Source of the DNA: Protaetiibacter mangrovi
Lineage (GTDB): Bacteria > Actinomycetota > Actinomycetes > Actinomycetales > Microbacteriaceae
Reading direction: 5' to 3'
NCBI RefSeq assembly: GCF_024752305.1
Contig: NZ_JANTHX010000007.1
Coordinates: 67,627 to 131,626, forward strand
DNA: 64,000 bases
Part shown: piece after piece, positions 54,601 to 63,835 of the stretch
How the letters are laid out: each line of letters begins with the position of its first letter
How positions within the stretch are numbered: position 1 is the first letter of the stretch
The notes under the pieces: generated by a model
What the model saw: only the letters and a program-made list of their open reading frames with translations
Database searches by the model: none
What the model was told of the DNA's origin: nothing
Program-made: the position numbers and the translations under genes

Positions 54601-54656
54601 GGCGTCGCTTCGTGTCGCGTCGCGCCTCCGGCAGGCGACACCAACTGACGCCTCGA
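54598..54656. repeat. Family B palindrome, copy 4 (overlaps a stop codon)
   Basis: Arms 54598-54619 and 54634-54655 match at 17 of 22 positions and begin with the TGA stop of the HAD gene, as in copy 2. It stands alone, 16 kb from the other copies and without a nearby DUF559 gene, so the family is dispersed. Confidence 0.8.
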
Positions 54657-54716
54657 GCTCGGACGGGAGGCGGTGAGGTCGGATGACGCGGGAATGTCTC
54701 GGCGACGCGTGCGTTG

Positions 54717-54722
54717 TAGACT
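54717..54722 (+). promoter_or_regulatory. Promoter -10 for the riboflavin operon
   Basis: TAGACT about 15 bases before the riboswitch P1 stem, so transcription would begin near 54729 and include the whole aptamer. Confidence 0.55.
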
Positions 54723-54735
54723 CCGAAAGCAGTAG

Positions 54736-54866
54736 CACGTGCTCCGGGGGCGGTGGAATTCCGCACCGGCGGTGATAGTCCGCGAACCCCGTTCCGCGAG
54801 GAACGGGGCCGATCCGGTGGAATTCCGGGACCGACGGTCAGAGTCCGGATGAGAGGAAGCACGCGT
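54736..54866 (+). promoter_or_regulatory. FMN riboswitch (RFN element)
   Basis: The aptamer core is recognised by GCTCCGGGGGCGGTGGAATT followed by CCGCACCGGCGGTGATAGTC, then the GATCCGGTGGAATTCC and GACCGACGGTCAGAGTCCGG arms, and the closing GATGAGAGGAAGCACG. P1 pairs CGTGCT (54738-54743) with AGCACG (54858-54863). It controls the ribD-ribE-ribAB-ribH operon. The expression platform is the 78 bases to ribD and contains a GTCGGCG/CGCCGAC stem (54865-54893); no T-rich terminator is visible, so FMN probably acts on translation or through another termination route. Confidence 0.95.
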
Positions 54867-54943
54867 CGGCGGGCGTCTCTGACGATCGCCGACGGGCGCC
54901 GACTCGTGTCGCGCATCCCCGGACCGGAACCGGAAGGGATGCC

Positions 54944-55963
54944 ATGGCCGAGACCGTCTCGTTCGACGCCGCCATGCGCCGCGCCCTCGAACTCGCCGCC
55001 CGTGGCCCCGTCACGGGAGGCAACCCGCAGGTCGGCTGCGTGCTGCTGGACGACTCGGGCGCGATCGTCGCCGAGGGCTGGCACCGGGGCGCCGGCACCC
55101 CGCACGCCGAGGTCGACGCGCTGTCGCACCTCGCCGACGCGCACGGCCTCACCGCCGTCGTCTCGCTCGAGCCCTGCAACCACACCGGACGCACCGGACC
55201 GTGCAGCGAAGCCCTCATCGCCGCGGGCGTGGCGCGCGTGGTCTACGCCGTGTCGGACCCCGGCCACGAGTCCGCCGGCGGCGCGCAGCGCCTGCGCTCG
55301 GCGGGCGTCGAGGTGGTGCCCGGTGTGCTCGCCGACGAGGTGCGCGCGTCCCTGCATCCGTGGCTGACCGCCGTGGCCCGCCGCCGCCCCTGGGTGACCG
55401 TCAAATGGGCGTCGACCCTCGACGGGCGCGCCGCGGCCGCCGACGGCACGAGCCAGTGGATCACCGGCACGGCCGCGCGGCAGCGGGTGCACGAGCAGCG
55501 GGCCGCATCCGACGCGATCCTCGTCGGCACCGGCACCGTGCTCGCCGACGACCCGTCGCTCACCGCTCGGGGCGACGGCGGCGAGCTGCTGCCGCACCAG
55601 CCGCTGCCCGTCGTGGTCGGCGAGACCGCGGTGCCGGCGGATGCCGCCCTGCGCCGCCACCCCGCCGGGCTCTACGAGACCGGCACCCGCGACCTCGCGG
55701 CGGTGCTCGCCGCACTCGACGCCCGCGGCATCCGACGGGTCTACGTCGAGGGCGGCCCCACGCTCGCATCCGCCGTGATCGCCGCGGGCTTCGCCGACGA
55801 GTACGCGGTCTACCTCGCACCGGCGCTGCTCGGCGGCGCCCGGCTCGCCGTGGGCGACCTCGGCATCACGACCATCGCCGAGGCGCGCCGCCTCGCGATC
55901 ACGAGCATCGAGCAGCTCGGAGACGACCTGCTCGTGATGGCACGACCTGCGAAGGGACACTGA
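54944..55963 (+). CDS. ribD: Bifunctional riboflavin deaminase/reductase
   Basis: 339 residues. The N-terminal cytidine-deaminase-like domain (1-140) deaminates the pyrimidine; zinc ligands are in TPHAEVDAL and EPCNHTGRTGPC. The C-terminal reductase domain (about 145-339) starts PWVTVKWASTLDGRAAA and ends with VEGGPTLASAV for NADPH binding. The full two-domain length and all zinc ligands are present. It is preceded by the FMN riboswitch and GGAAGGG just before its ATG, and it heads the rib operon. Confidence 0.96.
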   Translation: MAETVSFDAAMRRALELAARGPVTGGNPQVGCVLLDDSGAIVAEGWHRGAGTPHAEVDALSHLADAHGLTAVVSLEPCNHTGRTGPCSEALIAAGVARVVYAVSDPGHESAGGAQRLRSAGVEVVPGVLADEVRASLHPWLTAVARRRPWVTVKWASTLDGRAAAADGTSQWITGTAARQRVHEQRAASDAILVGTGTVLADDPSLTARGDGGELLPHQPLPVVVGETAVPADAALRRHPAGLYETGTRDLAAVLAALDARGIRRVYVEGGPTLASAVIAAGFADEYAVYLAPALLGGARLAVGDLGITTIAEARRLAITSIEQLGDDLLVMARPAKGH

Positions 55964-55964
55964 C

Positions 55965-56579
55965 ATGTTCACCGGCATCATCGAGGAGCTCGGCACCGTG
56001 CTCGCCTGGGAACCGACGGCGGATGCCGCCCGCATCACCGTGCGCGCCCCGCTCGCCGTCTCGGATGCCTCGCACGGAGACTCGATCTCGGTCTCGGGCG
56101 TCTGCCTGACGGTGGTCGACCAGGGCGACGACTGGTTCACGGCCGACGTCATGGGCATCTCGATCGACGTCACCACCCTCGGCGAGCGCCGTGCGGGCGA
56201 CCGCGTGAACCTGGAGCGCGCCGCGGCCGTCGGCGACCGCCTCGGCGGGCACATCGTCCAGGGGCACGTCGACGGCACCGCGACCGTGCTGAGCGTGGAG
56301 GACGGATCGGCGTGGAGGGTCGTGCGCTTCGCCCTCGCGCCCGAGCTCGCACCGCTCGTGACCCGCAAGGGCTCGATCGCGATCGACGGCACGTCGCTCA
56401 CCGTGAGCGCCGTGGCCGAGGCCGCGGAGACCGAGCAGTGGTTCGAGGTGTCGCTCATCCCCGAGACCCTCGAGGCGACCACCCTCGGCGCGCTCCGCCC
56501 GGGCGACCGGGTGAACCTCGAGACCGACATCCTGGCCCGACACGTGGAGCGGATGCTCCGGATGGGAAGTGCACGATGA
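55965..56579 (+). CDS. ribE: Riboflavin synthase alpha chain
   Basis: 204 residues made of two similar barrels. The invariant start MFTGIIEELG and the repeated HIVQGHVDGTA (first barrel) and DGTSLTVSAV, SLIPETLEATTL (second barrel) are present. It disproportionates two lumazines to riboflavin, the last step. It starts one base after the ribD stop and ends overlapping ribAB (ATGA). Also called ribC in some species. Confidence 0.95.
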   Translation: MFTGIIEELGTVLAWEPTADAARITVRAPLAVSDASHGDSISVSGVCLTVVDQGDDWFTADVMGISIDVTTLGERRAGDRVNLERAAAVGDRLGGHIVQGHVDGTATVLSVEDGSAWRVVRFALAPELAPLVTRKGSIAIDGTSLTVSAVAEAAETEQWFEVSLIPETLEATTLGALRPGDRVNLETDILARHVERMLRMGSAR

Positions 56580-57856
56580 GCCTCAGCGACATCCCCGGCG
56601 CCCTGCAGGCGCTGCGCGAGGGTCGACCCGTGATCGTCGCCGACGACGAGGGCCGCGAGAACGAGGGCGACGTGGTGCTCGCCGCCGAGACCGCCAGTCA
56701 GGAGTGGATCGCCTGGGCGGTCAAGCACTCCTCCGGCTTCATCTGCGCGCCGATGACCAACGAGATCGCCGACCGCCTCGACCTGCCGCCGATGGTCGCG
56801 AGCAACCAGGACCCGCGCGGCACCGCCTACACGGTGTCGGTCGACGCGGCCGACCGGCTCTCGACGGGCATCTCGGCATCCGACCGCGCCCACACCCTGC
56901 GGGTGCTCGCCGACCCGGCGTCGACCCCCGAGAGCGTGACCCGCCCCGGCCACATCCTGCCGCTGCGCGCCGTCGACGGCGGCGTGCGCGCCCGCGACGG
57001 GCACACCGAGGCCTCGGTCGACCTGATGAAGCTCGCCGGGCTCACCCCCGTCGCCGCGATCGTCGAGATCGTCGACGAGGACGGCGAGATGATGCGCCTG
57101 CCGAACCTCATCCGCCTGGGCGAGCGTGAGAACGTGCCGGTCATCACGATCGAGGCGCTCATCCGGTTCATGGAGGAGCGCCGTTGCGAGGCCGACCCGA
57201 AGGCCGAGGTGACGGTGCCCGAGTGGCAGCGGGTCAGCTTCGAGGTCGAGACCCACGTGCCGACGGCGCACGGCACCTTCCGGGTGCGGGCGTATCGCGA
57301 CCGCTCGACGGGCGCCGACCACGTCGCGTGGATCGCCGGTGAACCCCGTGACGGCGCACTGGTGCGCGTGCACTCCGAGTGCCTGACGGGCGAGGCGTTC
57401 GGGTCGCTCAAGTGCGAGTGCGGCCCCCAGCTGGATGCGGCGCTCGCCACCATCCAGGCGGAGGGCGGCGTGGTGGTCTACCTGCGCGGTCAGGAGGGGC
57501 GAGGGATCGGCCTCATCAACAAGCTGCGCGCCTACCGGCTGCAGGAGGACGGCTTCGACACGCTCGACGCCAACCTCGCGCTCGGTCTGCCCGCGGACGC
57601 CCGCGACTACGGAGCCGCCGTCGCGATCCTGAAGGATCTCGGCATCCACCGGGTGCGCCTGCTCACCAACAACCCGGAGAAGGCGCGCCAGCTCGACGAG
57701 CGGGGCGTCGAGGTCGAGCAGCTGGTGCCGCTCGTCGTGGGCGTCGGCGAGTACAACGAGGGCTACCTCGACGCGAAGCGCGACCGCATGGGTCACGCAC
57801 TGCCCACCCACCAGGAGCTCATCGGTCAGCTGACCGCGAAGGGAGTCGACGAATGA
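56576..57856 (+). CDS. ribAB: Bifunctional DHBP synthase / GTP cyclohydrolase II
   Basis: 426 residues. The first ~205 form the 3,4-dihydroxy-2-butanone-4-phosphate synthase domain: [27 protein letters not shown], and [10 protein letters not shown] then [14 protein letters not shown]. The C-terminal GTP cyclohydrolase II domain has the zinc-binding [18 protein letters not shown] and the GTP loop [16 protein letters not shown]. Both active sites look complete. It supplies both branches of riboflavin synthesis and overlaps ribE and ribH by ATGA. Confidence 0.97.
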   Translation: MSLSDIPGALQALREGRPVIVADDEGRENEGDVVLAAETASQEWIAWAVKHSSGFICAPMTNEIADRLDLPPMVASNQDPRGTAYTVSVDAADRLSTGISASDRAHTLRVLADPASTPESVTRPGHILPLRAVDGGVRARDGHTEASVDLMKLAGLTPVAAIVEIVDEDGEMMRLPNLIRLGERENVPVITIEALIRFMEERRCEADPKAEVTVPEWQRVSFEVETHVPTAHGTFRVRAYRDRSTGADHVAWIAGEPRDGALVRVHSECLTGEAFGSLKCECGPQLDAALATIQAEGGVVVYLRGQEGRGIGLINKLRAYRLQEDGFDTLDANLALGLPADARDYGAAVAILKDLGIHRVRLLTNNPEKARQLDERGVEVEQLVPLVVGVGEYNEGYLDAKRDRMGHALPTHQELIGQLTAKGVDE

Positions 57857-58335
57857 GCGGCGAGGGTCGCCCCACGGAACTCGACGTCGACGGCGGCGGT
57901 CTGCGGATCGCGGTCGTCGCCGGAACGTGGCACGAGCGCATCACCGAGGGTCTGCTCGCGGGCGCGCTGCGCACGCTCGAGGCCTCCGGTGCCGAGATCG
58001 AGGTCATCCGGGTGCCCGGCAGCTTCGAGCTGCCGGTGGTCGCGAAGGCGGCTCTGGATGCCGGTGCCGACGGGGTGGTGGCGCTCGGCGTGATCATCCG
58101 CGGCGGCACGCCGCACTTCGACTTCGTCTCGAACGCCGCCACCGACGGGCTCACCCGTGTCGCCCTCGACACCGGCAAGCCGGTGGGCTTCGGCGTGCTG
58201 ACCCTCGACGACGAGCAGCAGGGGATCGACCGCGCCGGCTTGCCCGGGTCGAAGGAGGACAAGGGCCGCGAGGCCGCCGAGGCTGTGCTCGCGACCGCTC
58301 GGGTGCTCGCCCGCCTGCGGAGTCGGACGCCCTAG
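57853..58335 (+). CDS. ribH: 6,7-dimethyl-8-ribityllumazine synthase
   Basis: 160 residues. It condenses the ribitylamino pyrimidine with [24 protein letters not shown] with the Trp/His start, [15 protein letters not shown] for phosphate binding, and [18 protein letters not shown] with the catalytic His are diagnostic. It ends the rib operon. Its TAG stop lies in CTAG at 58332-58335, which also provides the stop of the convergent gene on the other strand. Confidence 0.96.
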   Translation: MSGEGRPTELDVDGGGLRIAVVAGTWHERITEGLLAGALRTLEASGAEIEVIRVPGSFELPVVAKAALDAGADGVVALGVIIRGGTPHFDFVSNAATDGLTRVALDTGKPVGFGVLTLDDEQQGIDRAGLPGSKEDKGREAAEAVLATARVLARLRSRTP

Positions 58336-58859
58336 CGGCGTGTGAGGTGGATCAGGGGGATCCGCCGGTCGGTGGCCTTCCGGTAGCCGAGCAGGGTGCG
58401 TCGGGCGACGGGGTGCATCGTCTCGAGGAGGGCCGCGAAGGTCACGTCGGCCTCGTCCGGGGCGAGCTGGCGGGCCGCGACCGGGATGCGCTCGCCGCCG
58501 ATCTCGATGACGGCCCGTTCCGGGTGCGCGGCGAGGTTGTAGTACCAGGCGGGGTGGTTCTTGGCGCCGGCCGCACTCGCGGTGATGAGCCATCCGCCCT
58601 CGTGCGGTCCATAGCCGACCGGGCTGGTCCGCTCGAGACCGGACTTCGCGCCGATCGTGGTGAGCGCGAGGACGGATGCGCCGTTCCGCGCGCCGGGCTT
58701 GCGGGGCTTGCGGGCCTGTCGCACGAGGTACCGCGTGATGAGGCCCTCGATCCCCCTGTTGGTCGGCTGCTTGCTGCCGTAGGTGCCGGCCGGAAGCGGC
58801 GGGAAGGTCGTGGGGGTCTCGTCGGCGGCGCGCGCGTCGCCGGTCGTCGGGTTCTGCAT
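58332..58859 (-). CDS. Deazaflavin (F420)-dependent nitroreductase-like protein
   Basis: 175 residues from ATG 58859. It fits the Ddn/Rv3547 family of split-barrel F420H2-dependent reductases: [22 protein letters not shown] at the sheet start, and [22 protein letters not shown] as the family signature. It may reduce quinones or act on a small-molecule substrate; actinobacteria with F420 often carry several. A GTG three codons upstream is in frame, but the ATG has TAGTGT seven bases upstream, the geometry of a leaderless start. The stops of this gene and ribH share CTAG. Confidence 0.88.
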   Translation of the reverse strand: MQNPTTGDARAADETPTTFPPLPAGTYGSKQPTNRGIEGLITRYLVRQARKPRKPGARNGASVLALTTIGAKSGLERTSPVGYGPHEGGWLITASAAGAKNHPAWYYNLAAHPERAVIEIGGERIPVAARQLAPDEADVTFAALLETMHPVARRTLLGYRKATDRRIPLIHLTRR

Positions 58860-58866
58860 ATTCCCC

Positions 58867-58900
58867 ACACTACCAGGGTGTTCAATATTTTATCAGGGTG
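58867..58900 (-). promoter_or_regulatory. Leaderless promoter with paired CAGGGTG sites in an AT-rich patch
   Basis: The -10 TAGTGT is on the minus strand at 58867-58872. Two direct CAGGGTG repeats (58874-58880 and 58894-58900) are exactly 20 bases apart, about two helical turns, with an AT-rich TTCAATATTTTAT between. This resembles an operator for a dimer binding one face of the helix. Confidence 0.45.
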
Positions 58901-58921
58901 ACGAACCTCGCTCCCGACGGG

Positions 58922-59386
58922 TCAGGCCGGGAGCGCGGCGAACACCGCCAGCGTGTCCGCGACCAGCGCGGGCTTCTCGGAGCCCTCGATCGCGACGGTC
59001 ACGCGCTGGGCGAGGCGCACGCCGAGCGGCGTGCGCTCTGCACCGGTGATCACCGCGGACGCCCGCACCCGGGCGCCCGCCGGCACCGGCTGCAGGAAGC
59101 GCACCCGCTCGAGCCCGTAGTTCACCGCCATCGCGAGCCGACCGACCTCGAGCAGCCCCTCGGCGAGCGCCGGCAGCAGCGACAGCGTGAGGTAGCCGTG
59201 CGCGATCGTGGTGCCGAACGGCCCGGCCGCGGCACGTTCGGGATCGACGTGGATCCATTGGTGGTCCCCCGTCGCCTCGGCGAACATCCGGATGCGCGCC
59301 TGGTCGATCGTGATCCACTCCCCCGCGCCGAGATCGGCACCGACCGCCTCGAGCAGTTCGTCGGGATGTGCGAACGACGTCGTCAT
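58922..59386 (-). CDS. MaoC-like (R)-specific enoyl-CoA hydratase
   Basis: 154 residues, hot-dog fold. The active site is in ATGDHQWIHVDPERA, with Asp and His of the MaoC hydratase motif, followed by GPFGTTIAHGYLTLSLLP, the helix-N-terminus that binds CoA thioester. It hydrates trans-2-enoyl-CoA to (R)-3-hydroxyacyl-CoA, which suits the SDR reductase encoded upstream with an ATGA overlap. It is the last gene of the five-gene acyl-CoA operon. Confidence 0.92.
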   Translation of the reverse strand: MTTSFAHPDELLEAVGADLGAGEWITIDQARIRMFAEATGDHQWIHVDPERAAAGPFGTTIAHGYLTLSLLPALAEGLLEVGRLAMAVNYGLERVRFLQPVPAGARVRASAVITGAERTPLGVRLAQRVTVAIEGSEKPALVADTLAVFAALPA

Positions 59387-60135
59387 GCGCGAGGTCCCCC
59401 CGCGACGTAGAGCACCTGTCCCGAGACGAATCCCGCCTCCTCCGAGCAGAAGAACGATGCGGCGGCGGCGATGTCGGCCGGGGTACCCGTGCGGCCGACG
59501 GGGATCTCCTTCGCCGCGAGTGCGAAGAACTCCTCGGGCTCGAGGCCGACCCGCCGTGCGGTGGCGGCCGTCATCTCGGTCTCGATGAACCCCGGCGCGA
59601 TGGCGTTGGCGGTCACGTTGTAGCGGCCCAGCTCGATCGCGAGGGTCTTGGTGAAGCCCTGCATCCCCGCCTTCGCGGCGGCGTAGTTCGCCTGCCCGCG
59701 GTTGCCGAGCGCCGAGGTGGACGAGAGGTTGACGATGCGCCCCCACTCGGCGGCGACCTGATGGGTCTGCACCGCCCGGGACATGAGGAACGCACCCCGC
59801 AGGTGCACGTTCAGCACGGCATCCCAGTCGTCGACGCTCATCTTGAAGAGCAGGTTGTCGCGCAGGATGCCGGCGTTGTTGACGAGGATCGTGGGCGCGC
59901 CGAGCTCGTCGACGGTGCGCTGCACGGCGGCGGCCACCTGCTGCTCGTCGGCGACGTCCGCTCCGATGCCGACGGCGCGACCATCTGCGGCGCGGATCGC
60001 CTCGACGGTCGCGGAGGTGGAGCCCTCGTCCAGGTCGACGACGGCGACGGCGTACCCGTCGGCGGCGAGGCGCGCGGCCACGGCGGCTCCGATGCCGCGG
60101 GCCGCGCCCGTCACGATGGCGGTTCTCTCGGTCAT
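59383..60135 (-). CDS. Short-chain dehydrogenase/3-oxoacyl reductase, FabG-like
   Basis: 250 residues, classical SDR. The cofactor motif is VTGAARGIGAAVA, the structural NNAG motif is LVNNAGI, Ser is in NLSSTSALG and the YAAAK gives the Tyr-X3-Lys pair. An Asp after beta-strand 2 (VVDLDEG) suggests NAD(H) rather than NADPH. With MaoC and thiolase it probably handles 3-hydroxyacyl- and 3-ketoacyl-CoA. Its 3' end overlaps maoC. FabG-like members are hard to assign to one substrate, so the broader name is used. Confidence 0.9.
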   Translation of the reverse strand: MTERTAIVTGAARGIGAAVAARLAADGYAVAVVDLDEGSTSATVEAIRAADGRAVGIGADVADEQQVAAAVQRTVDELGAPTILVNNAGILRDNLLFKMSVDDWDAVLNVHLRGAFLMSRAVQTHQVAAEWGRIVNLSSTSALGNRGQANYAAAKAGMQGFTKTLAIELGRYNVTANAIAPGFIETEMTAATARRVGLEPEEFFALAAKEIPVGRTGTPADIAAAASFFCSEEAGFVSGQVLYVAGGPRA

Positions 60136-60157
60136 GGGTTCCTCTCGATGGGTGGGG

Positions 60158-61258
60158 TCAGAAGACGATCAGCTGGCGCAGCGCGGCGCCGTCGGCCAGC
60201 GTGTCCATCGCGGCGGCGACGTCGTCGAGGCGGATGCGGTCGCTGACCAGCTGCTCGACGGGCAGCAGGCCGGCCCGCCACAGCTCCACATAGCGGGGGA
60301 TGTCGCGCTCCGGCACCGAGGTGCCGAGATAACTGCCGACGACGGTGCGGGCCTCCGCCGTGAGGGCCAGCGGCGAGATGCTCGACCGCGCATCCGGAGC
60401 CGGCAGGCCGACGGTCACGGTGGTTCCGCCGGGAGCGGTCGCGGCGAAGGCGGTTTCGAAGGCGCGCGGATGCCCGGCCGCCTCGATCACGACGGGGGCG
60501 CGCAGGCCGGAGCTCTCGAGGTCCGAGGCGAGCACGGTCTGCAGCGCACCGAGCGCCGCCGCCGCCTCGAGCTTGTCGGCGCGGGCGTCGACGGCGATCA
60601 CCGGATGCCCGAGGGCGCGGGCCACGAGCAGCGCCGCCATCCCGACGCCGCCGAGGCCCACGACCATGACGGTGTCGCCGTCGGCCGGGCGGGCGGCGTT
60701 CAACACGGCGCCCCCGCCGGTGAGCACCGCGCAGCCGAGAAGCGCGGCGACATCGGCGGGGACGTCGTGGGGTACCGGGACGACCGAGCGCCGCGAGACG
60801 ACGGCGTGGTCGGCGAAGGCGGAGACGCCGAGGTGGTGGAAGACCTCGCCACCGTCGGCATGCAATCGGCGACCGCCCTCGAGCAGCTCACCCGCGCCGT
60901 TCGCGGCCGAGCCCCGCTCGCACGGCATCCGCCCGTCGGAGGCGCAGCCGGCGCAGTCGCCGCAGCGCGGCAGGAAAGTCATGACGACGCGGTCGCCGAC
61001 CGCCACGTCGTCGACGCCCGGCCCTGCGGCCTCGACGATGCCGGCCGCCTCGTGGCCGAGCAGCATCGGCAACGGCCTCGGGCGGTTGCCGTCGACGACG
61101 CTCAGGTCGGAGTGGCAGACGCCCGCCACCTCGATGCGCACCAGCAGCTCGCCGGATGCCGGCGGGTCGAGCTCGAGCTCCCGCACCGCGAGCGGGCGCG
61201 ACGCGGCGTACGGACGGGGATCGCCCGTCCGCTCCAGCACCGCGCCCCGGATCCGCAT
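60158..61258 (-). CDS. Zinc-dependent alcohol dehydrogenase (MDR)
   Basis: 366 residues. The catalytic zinc site has GVCHSDLSVV (Cys) and GHEAAGIV (His-Glu); the structural zinc loop CGDCAGCASDGRMPC has four Cys; the Rossmann motif is VVGLGGVGMAAL. It oxidises an alcohol to an aldehyde or the reverse with NAD; the substrate may be a fatty or short-chain alcohol given the thiolase and dehydrogenase beside it. One base separates it from the thiolase stop, so the two are probably cotranscribed. Confidence 0.93.
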   Translation of the reverse strand: MRIRGAVLERTGDPRPYAASRPLAVRELELDPPASGELLVRIEVAGVCHSDLSVVDGNRPRPLPMLLGHEAAGIVEAAGPGVDDVAVGDRVVMTFLPRCGDCAGCASDGRMPCERGSAANGAGELLEGGRRLHADGGEVFHHLGVSAFADHAVVSRRSVVPVPHDVPADVAALLGCAVLTGGGAVLNAARPADGDTVMVVGLGGVGMAALLVARALGHPVIAVDARADKLEAAAALGALQTVLASDLESSGLRAPVVIEAAGHPRAFETAFAATAPGGTTVTVGLPAPDARSSISPLALTAEARTVVGSYLGTSVPERDIPRYVELWRAGLLPVEQLVSDRIRLDDVAAAMDTLADGAALRQLIVF

Positions 61259-61259
61259 G

Positions 61260-62483
<1,224 letters not shown>

Positions 62484-62518
62484 GGTGTCTCTCCTTCGAG
62501 GCGGATGCGGTTCCGGGC

Positions 62519-63715
62519 TCAGACGAAGGCGCTCAGGCCGGTGATCGAGCGCCCGACGATGAGGTTGTTCATCTGGTAGGTGCCCTCGTAGGTGTAGAGC
62601 GCCTCCGCGTCGGCGAAGCGGCGTGCCACGCCCTGGTCGAGCTGGATGCCGTTGCCGCCGAGCGCCTCGCGGCACCAGGCGACCACCTGCCGGCCGCTCG
62701 CCGTCACGAAGGCCTTCGCGAGGGCGGCCTGCTGGTCGTACGGGCGGCCCTCGTCCATCATCTGGCTGAGGCGCGCGCACATCGCGATCGACGCCGTGAT
62801 GTTGCCGAGCGACTTCGACAGCAGATCCTGGATGAGCTGGAACGAGCCGAGCTTGCGCCCGAACTGCTCGCGCTCCACGACGTAGCGCACCGCCGCCTCG
62901 TAGGCGCCGACGGCGTTGCCGACCGCCTGCCAGGCGACCTCGGCGCGGGTCAGGGCGAGCACGCGGGCGGTGTCGCGGAAGCCGTTGCCGAGCTGCAGGC
63001 GGCGCTCCTCGGGCACGCGCACGTCGACGAGCGTGATGTCGGCGTTCTGCACGACCCGCAGGCTCTGCTTGCGCTCGATCTTCGTCGCGGTGAAGCCGGG
63101 CGCGGTGGCCGTCTCGACGATGAACCCCTTGACCTGGTCATCGGCGACGTCGCGCGCCCAGATCACCACGACATCCGCGAACGTCGCATTGCCGATCCAG
63201 CGCTTGGCGCCGTTGAGCACCCACTCGTCGCCCTCGCGGCGGGCGGTGGTCTCGAGGCCGCGTGCGGTGTCGGAGCCGTGCAGCGGCTCGGTGAGCCCGA
63301 AGGCGCCGATCAGCTCGCCGCGCGCCATCTTCGGCAACCACTCGGCGCGCTGCGCGGCGTCGCCGCACATGCCGATCGCGTTCATGGCGAGCCCGGAGTG
63401 CACCCCCACGAAGGTCGCGACGGAGGCGTCGTTGCGTCCGAATTCCAGGGCGACCCAGCCCCGGTAGAGCGCCGTGTTCTCCCACAGCCGCGACTCCTCC
63501 CACAGCGGGCCGTAGACGCCCAGCTCGGGGAAGCCGGGCGTGATCCGGTGGGGGAACTCGGCGCGCTCCCAGTGGTCCTCGATGATCGGCGTCACCTCGC
63601 GCTCGAGGAAGTCGCGGATGCGCACGGCGCGCTCCTGCTCGACGTCGGAGAGCAGCTCCTGCACGTGGTAGAAGTCCACGTCGAGGAGGGCGTTCTCGAG
63701 GGTCGCTGTCGTCAT
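62519..63715 (-). CDS. Acyl-CoA dehydrogenase, glutaryl-CoA dehydrogenase-like
   Basis: 398 residues. The family landmarks are GAFGLTEPLHGSDTARGLETTA for FAD and substrate, RKLGSFQLIQDLLSK for the second FAD segment, and YTYEGTYQMNNLIVGRSITGLSAF at the C-terminus, split here by position about 374-397. The ending and YEGTY resemble glutaryl-CoA dehydrogenases, so oxidation, possibly with decarboxylation, of a dicarboxylic or branched acyl-CoA is possible; the exact substrate is unclear. ATG 63715 is preferred over ATG 63727 because GGAG lies eight bases upstream. It heads the operon and faces the TetR gene over a perfect operator. Confidence 0.88.
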   Translation of the reverse strand: MTTATLENALLDVDFYHVQELLSDVEQERAVRIRDFLEREVTPIIEDHWERAEFPHRITPGFPELGVYGPLWEESRLWENTALYRGWVALEFGRNDASVATFVGVHSGLAMNAIGMCGDAAQRAEWLPKMARGELIGAFGLTEPLHGSDTARGLETTARREGDEWVLNGAKRWIGNATFADVVVIWARDVADDQVKGFIVETATAPGFTATKIERKQSLRVVQNADITLVDVRVPEERRLQLGNGFRDTARVLALTRAEVAWQAVGNAVGAYEAAVRYVVEREQFGRKLGSFQLIQDLLSKSLGNITASIAMCARLSQMMDEGRPYDQQAALAKAFVTASGRQVVAWCREALGGNGIQLDQGVARRFADAEALYTYEGTYQMNNLIVGRSITGLSAFV

Positions 63716-63781
63716 CACTCGCTCCATCGCGGTCGGTACGGACTCCGGTCGCGGGGGTCGGACCGGTGGCGGTGACGACTA

Positions 63782-63805
63782 TGCAACATTTCTCCAGATG
63801 TTGCA
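63782..63805. promoter_or_regulatory. TetR-type operator in the ACAD-TetR gap
   Basis: TGCAACAT (63782-63789) and ATGTTGCA (63798-63805) form a perfect inverted repeat with an eight-base spacer. It lies between the divergent acyl-CoA dehydrogenase operon and the TetR gene, the usual place for TetR autoregulation and control of a fatty-acid-type operon. Confidence 0.75.
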
Positions 63806-63822
63806 AGCAGGCGGATTCCGGA

Positions 63823-63828
63823 TAGCAT
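63823..63828 (+). promoter_or_regulatory. Leaderless promoter -10 for the TetR gene
   Basis: TAGCAT seven bases before ATG 63836 and 17 bases after the operator. Confidence 0.5.
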
Positions 63829-63835
63829 TCGGGGC

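Noticed and set aside
54572-57811. A 1,079-codon open frame antisense to the riboflavin operon
   Set aside because: The plus strand there carries the FMN riboswitch and complete ribD, ribE and ribAB; the antisense frame has no recognisable domain.
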